From Myxococcaceae bacterium (GTDB lineage: Bacteria; Myxococcota; Myxococcia; Myxococcales; Myxococcaceae), in NCBI GenBank assembly GCA_016793095.1, contig JAEUJQ010000071.1, positions 124,001 to 188,000 of the forward strand: 64,000 bases of DNA. The letters run 5' to 3'. The notes under the pieces were generated by a model that worked only from the letters and a program-made list of their open reading frames with translations, ran no database searches and was not told the origin of the DNA. Of this stretch, positions 56,005-64,000 are shown piece after piece; position 1 is the first letter of the stretch, and each line of letters starts with the position of its first letter. The translations under genes were made by a program, and so were the position numbers.

Positions 56005-57060
56005 GTGGCGAACATGGCCCAGGCCATCCGCATGGCGCTGCACTACGCCGAGGAGCACCTCGGCGTGACGGACATCTTCGGAGAGGACGTCGGCCCGCCG
56101 CTGGGCGGCGTCTTCACCTGCACCCAGGGGCTCGAGACGACCTGGAACTCGCCGCTCGACGAGCGCGGCATCATCGGCACCGCGATGGGCCTGGCGATGG
56201 CGGGCGCGCGGCCGGTCGCCGAGATTCAGTTCTGCGACTACATCTACAACACCATCGACCTGCTCAAGCTCGCCGGCAACACGCTGTGGAGCTCGAACGG
56301 CCAGTGGAACCTGCCGATGGTGGTGATGACGCCGGTCGGCAGCGGCATTCGCGGCAGCATCTACCACTCGCACTCCTTCGACGCGACGATGAGCCACATC
56401 CCCGGGTGGAAGACGGTGATGCCGTCGACGCCGCTCGACGCGTACGGGCTGATGCTGTCGGCCTGCAGGGAACAGAACCCCGTCATGTTCCTCATCCCCA
56501 AGGCGCTGATGCGCGTGAAGGGTGACGAGCCGATTCCGGGAGAGCCGGCCGACGAGAAGCAGCTGTCGAAGATGATCGACGCCCCCCTGGGCGACCGCTC
56601 GAAGTGGAAGGCGCAGTGGCCCGAGCTGAGCGACGCCGCGATTCCGCTCGGCAAGGCAAAGCTGGTGCGCCAGGGCAGCCAGCTCACCGTCGTGTCCTAC
56701 GGGCGCACCATGCCGCTGGTGAAGAAGGCCGCCGAGACGCTGGCCGCCGAAGGGCTGGACGCCGAGGTCCTCGACCTGCGCACGCTGTGGCCCTACGACT
56801 GGGACGCCATCGTCGAGTCGGTGAAGAAGACGGGGCGCGTGCTCTTCGTGAACGAGGACACCGAGGTGACGAACTTCGGCGAGCACCTCGCGCGGCGGGT
56901 GACCGAGAAGCTCTTCTACCACCTGCTCGCGCCGCCGAAGGTGCTGGCCGGAAAGTTCGTGCCGGGCATCGGGCTCGCGGACACTCTGGAGGCCGCGTCG
57001 GTGCCGCAGCAGGGTGACGTCGACGCGGCGATGCGGGCGCTCGCGACGATGCAGCCGTGA
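56005..57060 (+). CDS. Alpha-keto-acid dehydrogenase E1 component, beta subunit
   Basis: 351 residues. Standard E1 beta layout: MAQAIRMALHYAEEH start, GEDVGPPLGGVF, then LDERGIIGTAMGLAMAGARP with the TPP-contacting Glu region, VGSGIRGSIYHSHSFDA, and the transketolase C-terminal domain (TVVSYGRTMPLVKKAAETLA ... EVLDLRTLWPYDWDAIVESV). The GTG at 56005 follows GGGAGACC at suitable spacing. It forms a heterotetramer with E1 alpha. Its stop overlaps a GTG that may start the following Cys-rich gene. Confidence 0.93.
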   Translation: MANMAQAIRMALHYAEEHLGVTDIFGEDVGPPLGGVFTCTQGLETTWNSPLDERGIIGTAMGLAMAGARPVAEIQFCDYIYNTIDLLKLAGNTLWSSNGQWNLPMVVMTPVGSGIRGSIYHSHSFDATMSHIPGWKTVMPSTPLDAYGLMLSACREQNPVMFLIPKALMRVKGDEPIPGEPADEKQLSKMIDAPLGDRSKWKAQWPELSDAAIPLGKAKLVRQGSQLTVVSYGRTMPLVKKAAETLAAEGLDAEVLDLRTLWPYDWDAIVESVKKTGRVLFVNEDTEVTNFGEHLARRVTEKLFYHLLAPPKVLAGKFVPGIGLADTLEAASVPQQGDVDAAMRALATMQP

Positions 57061-58163
57061 GCCCGGGGCTGGCGACGACGGTGAGGGCCTGCCTGGCCGC
57101 GGTGCTCGTGCTGTCGCTGCCGGCCTTCGCCCAGGTGTTCTGCGCTGACGCCGGCGTCGGCGTGACGTGTCCGTGTCAGCCCGATGCCGGGAGTTGCACG
57201 TGCTCCGAGCCGGCCTGCGCCCTCGGCTGCGCGGGACTCCCGTGTTCGTTGAGCTGCCTGTCGGCGGCGTGGTGCCGGCTCGAGGTCGCTCCCGGCGGCA
57301 CGGGGTCCTGCACGCAGACCGCGTCGTGCAGCCAGGCTGGCTCGAACGTCTCGCTCGGTTGCAGTCAAGCCACGGTGTGTCTCGTCGATGCAGGAGCCAC
57401 CACCTCGTTCTCATGTGACCAATCCGCGTGTACGGGAAGCCTGGGCGATGGTGCGCGGGTGACGCAGGGCCAGGGTGGCGACCTGGACCTCGTCGTCGGC
57501 AACGACGCTGGGGTGTCGTGCCTCGGCTCAGGGGTGTGTCGGATCGCGGCGGGGGCGCGCGCGACGGTGGCGTGCGGCGCGACCACCACCTGTGAAGTCA
57601 CCGTGGGAGACCGCAGCCAGGTGTCGTGCCTGGTGCCCTGTGGAGTCACCTGCGAGGCGAGCTGCGAGCAGCGGGGCGGGTGCCCCACGTGCCTGAACGG
57701 CGGTGTGCAGTACATGGCCGGCCTGGTGTGTGGCTGCCGGCTGTCTCCCGATTCTGGCGTCATGGACGGGGGCTCGCCGGGAGACGGAGGGCAGGACGAC
57801 GGAGGAACGCTCGATGCGGGGGCGCTGACCGACGCAGGGCTCTCCGACGCGGGCATGCTCGCTGACGCTGGCCAGACGGTCGACGCGGGGCCACTCACCG
57901 ACGCGGGAACACTCGACGCGGGGACGCTCACGGACGCGGGGCTCTCCGACGCGGGAACGCTCACCGATGGGGGAACGCTGTCTGACGCTGGAGCGGCTGA
58001 CGACGCGGGAGTACTCGACGCCGGGACGTCTGCGGACGGGGGCTTGCGACGGGTGCCCTCCGAGTACCAGGTCGGCTGCGGCTGTGACGGGACGCCCTGG
58101 AGCGCATCGGTCCTGGTGTTCGCCCTGAGCTGGCGCCTCCGACGTCGCCGAGTTCGAACGTAG
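57057..58163 (+). CDS. Cys-rich solenoid protein with Asp/Ala/Gly repeats and MYXO-CTERM-like tail
   Basis: 368 residues: signal peptide (CLAAVLVLSLPAFAQ), a Cys-rich region (~25-230) in which cysteine pairs six apart recur at roughly 18-residue intervals (CTQTASC, CSQATVC), a stalk of DAGTLTDAGLSDAG-type repeats (~235-335), and a C-terminus with GCGC, a hydrophobic stretch (ASVLVFALSW) and RLRRRRVRT, which resembles the MYXO-CTERM surface-sorting signal. It may start at the GTG overlapping the E1 beta stop or at a GTG at 57081. The Cys pattern matches the lipoprotein at 34.7 kb. Confidence 0.75.
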   Translation: MSPGLATTVRACLAAVLVLSLPAFAQVFCADAGVGVTCPCQPDAGSCTCSEPACALGCAGLPCSLSCLSAAWCRLEVAPGGTGSCTQTASCSQAGSNVSLGCSQATVCLVDAGATTSFSCDQSACTGSLGDGARVTQGQGGDLDLVVGNDAGVSCLGSGVCRIAAGARATVACGATTTCEVTVGDRSQVSCLVPCGVTCEASCEQRGGCPTCLNGGVQYMAGLVCGCRLSPDSGVMDGGSPGDGGQDDGGTLDAGALTDAGLSDAGMLADAGQTVDAGPLTDAGTLDAGTLTDAGLSDAGTLTDGGTLSDAGAADDAGVLDAGTSADGGLRRVPSEYQVGCGCDGTPWSASVLVFALSWRLRRRRVRT

Positions 58164-58245
58164 GCTCGCCGAGCGGGAACGCTCACCACGCGGGAACGGG
58201 AACGCGCGAACGGGAACGCTCACCGATGGGGAAACGCTCACTAAT
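57750..58245 (+). repeat. GACGCGGGAACGCTCACC-type repeats running past a stop codon
   Basis: In-frame units coding for DAGTLTDAG-like peptides fill 57750-58050. Related GCGGGAACG and GGGAACGCTCACC fragments continue after the stop to about 58245, including CGGGAACGCTCACCGATGGGG. Confidence 0.65.
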
Positions 58246-58375
58246 AAGCGCGTGGCGTCACCTGGTCCTCGTCTTGAGCGCGAGCGTAAGACCCTGATTT
58301 TACGGCCCCGTCCGTCCGTGCTTGCGTCGAGTGCGCAGCTTCCCTACACGAGGTGTCTCCACAGCAGGAGGCGGC

Positions 58376-59812
58376 ATGCGACGGATTCTGGGCAGTGCGC
58401 TGGTGGTGCTGATGGGCTGCGGGACGGGCACGGCGCTCGTCGAGGACGACGGCGTCGATGAGCTCGAGGTGGCCGAAGGACCGCTGCTCGGGGCCGATGG
58501 GAAAGACGCGGCGGACCGCTCCTGCAACGTGGTGCTGCGCTCCCTGAGCCGCACGCCGAACACCACGGGTGGCTACACGACGAGGTGCACGGCCACGACG
58601 GGCTGCGCGGTGGTGTGGACGGGCTTCATCGACGTCTCGGCGCAGGCGGTGGCCGAGGGCGCGAAGGCCTACGTCATGTACAAGAACCAGGACGCCAGCG
58701 CGTGGACGCAGGTGACCGGCGTGAAGGCGTCGGGGGCTCCGGCGGGCTACCAGCGGTACAAGGTGACGCTCTCCAGAAACACCATGTCGGACGGCATGTC
58801 GGCGACGGCGATGTCTCGGGCCCGCGTCGACGTGGCGCCCTTCATCAAGCTGCCCACCGGCGCTCGGCTCTTCGACAAGCAGCGCGGCCAGACGGACTTC
58901 CAGAACTACACGCTGACCGCGGCGGGTGGCTGGCAGGTGGCGGAGGACGTGACCGTCTGCGGCCCACCGGCGCCGCCCGCGAAGCTCGAGTTCAACACCG
59001 GCTTCACGCAGGCGCAGCAGGGCGCGCTCGTCGCGGGAGGCAAGGGCGTCATCCACTTCGCGCTCGACCGCCTGCCCACCTGCCGGGGGACCCACAACGG
59101 CTATCCCGCGTGGGACATCCTCGCCCATGTGCGCTTCGCGCCGGGCGGCGAGGTCATCAGTGGCTCGGTGCGCGGCTTCAACACGCCCAACGGCGTGCCG
59201 TCGAACTCGACCGCGGTAACGCTGCCCTTCGAGTTCCAGGTGCCGCGCGGCGCGACCTCGGCCGAGGTGTGGTTCCGGAACTTCACCGGCGCGGGCTCGA
59301 CGTGCGAGGCGTACGACTCGAACCTCGGCGCCAACTACCGCTTCACGGTGGAGCCGAAGGCCTTCGCGGCCGTGCAGTGGGTGGGGCGCCCCGGCTCGTC
59401 CACCACCCGCGCGTGCAGCCGCGCCGAAGGAGCGCCCGCCAGCATCACCCTCGACAGCTATCTGCAGCAACGCGCCTGCGTGTGGATCGAGGCGGACGTC
59501 TACGTGCCCGGGCTGACGGACGGCGTGGGCGGGCTCAAGCCGTACGCCGTGTTCGCCGAGGTCGAGGCCACGCTCGACGGCGTCGCGCAGGCGCCGCAGC
59601 CGCTCTCGTTCATCGGCCGCTTCGGCAACGACTACCGCTTCCGCTTCGAGGTGCCGAAGAGCGCGCTCTATTACACGGCGTCGAAGTGGACGACGTACGA
59701 GTACACGCTGCGCTTCTCCACCGACGGGAAGACGTGGGTGCGCGACGTGAAGCGTGTGGTGGAGCGCGACGCCTCGTTCTGCAACGCCGCCTGGAGCGAC
59801 TGCGCGCGCTGA
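58376..59812 (+). CDS. Exported lipoprotein, DUF6209-like
   Basis: 478 residues with a lipoprotein signal (LVVLMGC, Cys14). Two similar beta-rich halves are visible, the second starting about residue 205 with FNTGFTQAQQGALVAGGKGV, CRGTHNGYPAWDILAHVRFA and, near its end, WIEADVYVPGLTDGVGGLKP. I associate this with the family DUF6209 seen in myxobacteria, from memory. The ATG at 58376 has AGGAGG at optimal spacing, so the upstream frame extension is rejected. The gene ends 15 bp before the next one. Function unknown. Confidence 0.75.
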   Translation: MRRILGSALVVLMGCGTGTALVEDDGVDELEVAEGPLLGADGKDAADRSCNVVLRSLSRTPNTTGGYTTRCTATTGCAVVWTGFIDVSAQAVAEGAKAYVMYKNQDASAWTQVTGVKASGAPAGYQRYKVTLSRNTMSDGMSATAMSRARVDVAPFIKLPTGARLFDKQRGQTDFQNYTLTAAGGWQVAEDVTVCGPPAPPAKLEFNTGFTQAQQGALVAGGKGVIHFALDRLPTCRGTHNGYPAWDILAHVRFAPGGEVISGSVRGFNTPNGVPSNSTAVTLPFEFQVPRGATSAEVWFRNFTGAGSTCEAYDSNLGANYRFTVEPKAFAAVQWVGRPGSSTTRACSRAEGAPASITLDSYLQQRACVWIEADVYVPGLTDGVGGLKPYAVFAEVEATLDGVAQAPQPLSFIGRFGNDYRFRFEVPKSALYYTASKWTTYEYTLRFSTDGKTWVRDVKRVVERDASFCNAAWSDCAR

Positions 59813-59827
59813 GGAGGCGTCGCGAAC

Positions 59828-60571
59828 ATGCTCGAGCTCAGCTCAGTCATCAGCGCGGCGCGCGGTCTCCCGGCGAAGGAGCAGGCGTGGTGGCAGGCCG
59901 CGTACGTGGGGGCGAACGACCGCCGGCCGCTGGCAGACTCGCTCGCCCGCATCGAGCGGCAGGCGCCGAAGAAGCTCGAGGAGATCTTCAAGCTGTGTGG
60001 CCACGGGAGCGATGACGACGTCCTGCCGTGGCACCTGGCTCTGCTTGCGCGCTCCGCCGGAGTGTCCAGGCCGACGGTGACGGCGCTCCCAACGAAGCCA
60101 GCGTTCGTCCTTGGCTCGCTTCACGTCAAGGGGCCGCTTCAGCTCAAGGCGCCGCTCGTGGTGACGGGCGACCTCACCGTCGATGGGCCGGTGGTGGACC
60201 TGACCGAGAAGTGGCTGCTGCTCGTCGTCGGCGGCTCGCTGAAGGCGCACGCCATCGCGAGCAGCCAGGACCTGCTCGTGGGCGGAGACTGCACGGTGCG
60301 GGACCTCGTCTGGGGCGCTGAGGTGCACTGCCCGTTCGTCGTGAGAGGCCGGGTGAAGACACCGCTGGCGGTCTGGAGTGACCGGCGGCCGCATACGATC
60401 GGCGACGCCGGGGGCATCGGCGAGGTGCTGGCGACGCCCGCGCAGGAGGCGCTCGAGCGCCGCTTCGACCCGGCGCTGCTCCAGGCTGGAGAGTTCAAGC
60501 AGAAGGCGCTGGTCCAACGGTTGGTCAGCGGCAAGCCGTTTGGTCCAGCCGCCCCGTCGAAGCGTCGCTGA
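59828..60571 (+). CDS. Hypothetical protein with bactofilin-like beta-helix segment
   Basis: 247 residues with no clear family. Residues ~1-75 are helical. Residues ~90-190 have short repeating strands (VLGSLHVKGPLQLKAPLVVT, GDLTVDGPVVDLT, LVVGGSLKAHAIASSQDLLV) whose G-D-L-x-V and G-S-L-x-x spacing is that of polymer-forming right-handed beta-helices. The C-terminal ~45 residues are helical. ATG at 59828, 15 bp after the lipoprotein gene, likely the same transcript. No signal peptide, so it is probably cytoplasmic. Confidence 0.65.
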   Translation: MLELSSVISAARGLPAKEQAWWQAAYVGANDRRPLADSLARIERQAPKKLEEIFKLCGHGSDDDVLPWHLALLARSAGVSRPTVTALPTKPAFVLGSLHVKGPLQLKAPLVVTGDLTVDGPVVDLTEKWLLLVVGGSLKAHAIASSQDLLVGGDCTVRDLVWGAEVHCPFVVRGRVKTPLAVWSDRRPHTIGDAGGIGEVLATPAQEALERRFDPALLQAGEFKQKALVQRLVSGKPFGPAAPSKRR

Positions 60572-60812
60572 GCCAACGGCGTCGTCGCGTCGAGGGCCGC
60601 CGATCGGCCCAGCCGCGGCGCGTCGAAGCGCCCTCGCTGACCTGACCGGGTCGTTGCCTCGACGGCCAGCCGGCGTCCAGCCCAGCGGCGTGGCCACGTC
60701 GGCGCCCGCGCAGACCCGACCGAGTCCCGGCCTCGATGGGCAGCCGCCATGCGGAGCTCAGCCCACGCGGGGCGTGTCCGCGGGCGCCTCGCGAGCGGTC
60801 GAGTTGCTCGCC
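60572..60812. repeat. Degenerate ~60-70 bp repeats between convergent genes
   Basis: The gene end GGTCCAGCCGCC..CGTCGAAGCG is echoed at about 60606 (GGCCCAGCCGCGGCGCGTCG, then AAGCGCCCTCGCTGA), and CTCGA(C/T)GG(C/G)CAGCCG recurs further downstream. The gap holds no recognisable gene. Confidence 0.5.
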
Positions 60813-62378
60813 TCAGCGGTCGGCGTTGATCGTCACCGTCTGGAGCGCCTTCGGCCCCGGCGCAGAGGGGGCCTGTGCCGGCGCAGCGGATTGCACCGTG
60901 CTGAGCGCCGCGACGAGCGCGCGTTGGCCGTGGGGCCAGGGAGCCTCCGGGCCCTCCAGTTGCCGGAGCCGCTGCGACACCAGCCGCGCCGAGGGCAGCC
61001 GCTTCGCCACGTCGCGCTCCAGCAGGCTCGACACCAGCTCGTCCACCATCGCGGGAAGGCCAGGGCGCGCCATCGACGGCAGTGGAATCGGCTGCTCGAC
61101 CAGCGCGCGCACCAGCGCGGCGTCATTGTCAGCGACGAAGAGACGGCGCCCGCACAGCAGCTCCCACGCCGTGACGCCGAAGGCGAAGAGGTCCCACGAG
61201 GGCGCGGGCCTCACCGCGTCGAGCTGCTCCGGCGCCATGTACGCGAGCTTGCCGCGCACGGTGCCCGTCGCCGTGAGCCCGCCCGACGCCTGCCAGCGCG
61301 CCACGCCGAAGTCGCTGATCTTCACCTCGCCCGAGCGCGACAGCAGCACGTTGGGCGGGTTGACGTCGCGGTGCACGAGCCCGACCGACTTCCCATCCGG
61401 CGACGGCTTCTCGTGCAGGTACGCGAGGCCCTCGGCCACCTCGGCGATGACGAAGAGGCAGGCCGGCAGCGGCAGCAGCTCGCCACGCCCCGCGTAGGCC
61501 CTGAGCAGGGCCGACAGGGTGACGCCGTCGACGTACTCCATGGCGAGGAACCACGAGTCGAGGTGCCGCCCGAAGTCGAGCACCTGCACGAGGTTCGGGT
61601 GCGCCAGCGTCGCGCCCAGCTCGGCCTCACGGCGGAACATGGCCACGAACTGCTCGTCCTGCGCGTGCGAGGGCAGCACCCGCTTCACCGCCACCTTCCG
61701 CTCGAAGCCGCCCTCGGGGGAGTACGTCGCCGCGAAGACCTCGGCCATGCCACCCGCGCCCAGGCGCTCGCCCAGCACGTATTTGCCGGCGAAGTCCTTA
61801 CGCCGTGACTCCTCGACCAGCCCGCGCACGCGGGAGACGAGGTAGCCCGCGCCGAGGCCCGTCAACACGAGCGTGATGGACGGGCCCGTGAGCTCAGCGG
61901 GCGGCGCGTGCAGCCTCCACAGCAGCACCGTGATGCACCCGAGCGCCGACACCGTCGCCAGCGCGATGGACACGAGGTCCAGCGACACCCCCGCCAGCAC
62001 GACGCCCGCCGCCAGCGCCGGGGCGAGCGAGCCGAGCAGGTAGACGGGCTCGCCCATCGACGCGATGGCCGACAGGGACACCAGGCACATCACCGGCATG
62101 TCGAGCAGGCCCACCGCGAGCCCTGCGTGCGAGAGCAGCGCGGGCCACCTCACTGTCATGCCGAGCAGCAGCAGCGAGCTGGCCGTGTAGGTCGCGAAGA
62201 AGGGCAGCGTCGCCTGCCAGTCCGCCAGGCCCTCGACCTTCGCGAAGTACAGCGTGGCGAGCAGGTACGTCGCCGCCCCAGCCGCACGCATCCGCACCAG
62301 CACCCGCGAGGTGCGCCCGCGCTCCTCGTGGATGAGCTTCTGGAGGTGCTGCCGCACCGCGCGGTTCAACGTCGCCAT
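60813..62378 (-). CDS. Ser/Thr kinase with N-terminal multi-pass membrane domain
   Basis: 521 residues with the reverse of the usual layout. Residues ~30-180 contain about six hydrophobic segments (YLLATLYFA, LLLLGMTV, VGLLDMPVMCLVSLSAI, VVLAGVSLDLVSIALATVSA); the cytoplasmic kinase domain fills ~195-465: LGAGGMAEVFAA, VAVKRV, HRDVNPPN (Asn where Lys is usual), DFGVARW and APEQ. The short tail is Ala/Pro-rich. Such N-terminal sensor kinases probably respond to a membrane signal. ATG at 62378. The upstream gap to the dehydrogenase is 185 bp, divergent. Confidence 0.9.
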   Translation of the reverse strand: MATLNRAVRQHLQKLIHEERGRTSRVLVRMRAAGAATYLLATLYFAKVEGLADWQATLPFFATYTASSLLLLGMTVRWPALLSHAGLAVGLLDMPVMCLVSLSAIASMGEPVYLLGSLAPALAAGVVLAGVSLDLVSIALATVSALGCITVLLWRLHAPPAELTGPSITLVLTGLGAGYLVSRVRGLVEESRRKDFAGKYVLGERLGAGGMAEVFAATYSPEGGFERKVAVKRVLPSHAQDEQFVAMFRREAELGATLAHPNLVQVLDFGRHLDSWFLAMEYVDGVTLSALLRAYAGRGELLPLPACLFVIAEVAEGLAYLHEKPSPDGKSVGLVHRDVNPPNVLLSRSGEVKISDFGVARWQASGGLTATGTVRGKLAYMAPEQLDAVRPAPSWDLFAFGVTAWELLCGRRLFVADNDAALVRALVEQPIPLPSMARPGLPAMVDELVSSLLERDVAKRLPSARLVSQRLRQLEGPEAPWPHGQRALVAALSTVQSAAPAQAPSAPGPKALQTVTINADR

Positions 62379-62563
62379 CGCGCGCCGAGTTGAGCACCGT
62401 TGGACCCTGCGCGCCGCGTTCCTGCACCATCACCCCGTCTTCTCAGGGACTTCAAGTCTCCAGTGGAGACACTTCGCGCCACCCTGCCGAATTGCCTGCC
62501 GGCCTTGACGCCCTGCGCTATGGATCGCGCCGCTTCGCAGTCTTCTCTCACCCGGAGTGCCTC

Positions 62564-64000
62564 ATGAAGATTCGCAAGGTGGCTGTCCTCGGCGCGGGCG
62601 TGATGGGCAGCGGCATCGCCGCGCACCTGGCCAACGCAGGAATCCCCGTGCTGCTCCTCGACATCGTGCCGCCGAAGGCCGAGCCGACCGACAAGCCCGA
62701 CTCGAAGGCCTTCCGGAACAAGTTCGCCACGTCGGCAGTAGCGAGCCTCGTGAAGCGGAAGCCCGCGCCGCTGATGACGCCGCGGGCGGTCGGCCTTGTC
62801 GAACCCGGAAACCTCGAGGACGACCTCGCGCGGGTCAGTGAGTGTGACTGGGTCATCGAGGTCATTCCAGAGGACCTCAAGCTCAAGAACGACCTCTTCC
62901 GGAAGCTCGAGAAGCTGGTCCACGCCGACGCCATCGTCAGCTCGAACACCTCGGGCATGAGCATCAAGGGCATGACCGAGGGCACCAGCGACGCCTTCCA
63001 GAAGCGCTTCCTGGTGACGCACTTCTTCAACCCCGTTCGCTACATGAAGCTGCTCGAGCTGGTCGCCGGCGAGAAGACCGACCCGGCCATCATGAAGCGC
63101 GTGCACGAGTTCGGGGAGCGCACCCTCGGCAAGGGCATCGTCTACGGGAAGGACACGACGAACTTCATCGCCAACCGCATCGGCACCTACGGGATGATGC
63201 GCACGCTGCAGCTGATGGAGCAGCACGGCCTCGTCATCGAAGAGATCGACAAGATCTTCGGCCCCGCCATGGGCCGCCCCTCGTCGGCCGTCTTCCGCAC
63301 CGCCGACCTCGTCGGCCTCGACACGTTCTTCCACGTCACGAAGAACTGCTACGACTCGCTGCCGAACGACGAGTGCCGCGACACGTTCAAGCCGCCCGCC
63401 TTCCTCGAGAAGATGATCGAGAAGAAGATGCTCGGCGACAAGACGCAGGGCGGCTTCTACAAGAAGCAGAAGGGCGGCGAGGGCGAGAAGGAGATCCTCG
63501 CGCTCGACCTGAAGACGCTCGAGTACCGCGCGCAGAACAAGGTGCGCTTCGAGTCGCTCGGCGCCGCGAAGGACATCGAGGAGCTGCCCGAGCGCATTCG
63601 CACCGTGCTCACCGGCCAGGACAAGGCCGCGAAGTTCGCCGAGCAGGTGACGCTCGACACGCTGGCCTACGCCTCGCGCCGCCTCGGGGAGATCGCCGAC
63701 GACTACGTCAACATCGACCGCGGCATGCGCTGGGGCTTCGCGTGGGACATGGGCCCGTTCGAGGTCTGGGACGTCTACGGCGTCGAGAAGGGCGTCAAGC
63801 GCATGAAGGAGCTCGGCATCGCCGTGGCGCCCTGGGTCGACGAGATGCTGAAGGCCGGGCGCACCACCTTCTACGGGCGCGACGGCGTCAACGACACGTA
63901 CTGGGACGTGAAGTCGAAGTCGGCGAAGCCCGTCGACCGCATCGCGCGTCAGGTGTCCGTCGAGCTCTTGAAGCGCGGCGACAAGAAGGTCGAGGGGAAC
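62564..64000 (+). CDS. 3-hydroxyacyl-CoA dehydrogenase, 3' end outside window
   Basis: The first 479 residues, open to the window edge. NAD-binding VAVLGAGVMGSGIAAHLANA at residues 6-25, then the catalytic segment SSNTSGMSIKGM and HFFNPVRYMKLLELV with the active-site His, and DTTNFIANRIGTYGMM. Residues from ~360 form the second helical domain (RWGFAWDMGPFEVWD). The length already exceeds the simple enzyme, so it is likely the long form that has an enoyl-CoA hydratase domain after the dehydrogenase (FadN-like order). It acts in fatty-acid beta-oxidation, which fits the glyoxylate-shunt gene in the window. ATG at 62564 with GGAG upstream. Confidence 0.9.
   Translation, partial: MKIRKVAVLGAGVMGSGIAAHLANAGIPVLLLDIVPPKAEPTDKPDSKAFRNKFATSAVASLVKRKPAPLMTPRAVGLVEPGNLEDDLARVSECDWVIEVIPEDLKLKNDLFRKLEKLVHADAIVSSNTSGMSIKGMTEGTSDAFQKRFLVTHFFNPVRYMKLLELVAGEKTDPAIMKRVHEFGERTLGKGIVYGKDTTNFIANRIGTYGMMRTLQLMEQHGLVIEEIDKIFGPAMGRPSSAVFRTADLVGLDTFFHVTKNCYDSLPNDECRDTFKPPAFLEKMIEKKMLGDKTQGGFYKKQKGGEGEKEILALDLKTLEYRAQNKVRFESLGAAKDIEELPERIRTVLTGQDKAAKFAEQVTLDTLAYASRRLGEIADDYVNIDRGMRWGFAWDMGPFEVWDVYGVEKGVKRMKELGIAVAPWVDEMLKAGRTTFYGRDGVNDTYWDVKSKSAKPVDRIARQVSVELLKRGDKKVEGN

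Overview
High-GC, gene-dense DNA from a member of the Myxococcota. The evidence is five Hanks-type Ser/Thr kinases in 64 kb, a Myxococcales-type sigma-70 factor, an FHA-containing sigma-54 activator, many lipoproteins with Gly/Ser-rich stalks, and a MYXO-CTERM-like tail on one Cys-rich protein. I recognise no rRNA, tRNA, CRISPR array, IS element or prophage. Both window edges cut genes: a glycosidase-like protein at the left and a 3-hydroxyacyl-CoA dehydrogenase at the right.

Region by region. 1-3.6 kb: glycosidase end, pdxH, OPT transporter. 4.0-9.7 kb: EGF-repeat lipoprotein, WGR-domain ATP-dependent DNA ligase, a 67-bp tandem repeat block, long isocitrate lyase. 9.8-15.5 kb: TPR kinase with an N-terminal zinc-finger-like motif, membrane protein, sigma factor, DUF4476 protein. 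15.6-18.6 kb: operon of a monohaem cytochrome, an NrfJ-like double-domain protein and a radical SAM enzyme of the RiPP C-methyltransferase type. 18.8-24.0 kb: PEGA kinase convergent with a TPR protein, lipoprotein and FHA/sigma-54 activator operon. 24.2-36.4 kb: a probable outer-membrane electron conduit with two NHL beta-propeller lipoproteins, a beta-barrel and seven c-type cytochromes totalling about 42 haem motifs. Most of its genes overlap by 4 bp. 36.6-41.5 kb: PEGA kinase convergent with a 948-residue phosphoribosyltransferase/AMMECR1 fusion. 41.5-49.8 kb: repeat proteins, a trigger-factor-like chaperone, exonuclease III, a DUF3060-like protein, an ATP-grasp enzyme and a frameshifted CrtI-like oxidoreductase. 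49.9-64 kb: lipoproteins, zinc-ribbon kinase, alpha-keto-acid dehydrogenase E1 alpha and beta, Cys-rich solenoid protein, membrane-sensor kinase and the dehydrogenase.

The best candidate for an undescribed system is the 24-36 kb electron-transfer cluster with its divergent FHA/sigma-54 operon. It contains two cytochromes that each end in a rare CX3CH haem motif. A second theme is repeat dynamics: gaps after genes carry decayed duplications of the neighbouring gene ends, and a 66-67 bp dispersed repeat occurs both between genes and, in frame, inside one coding sequence. All family names are from recognition of motifs by eye; no database search was run.
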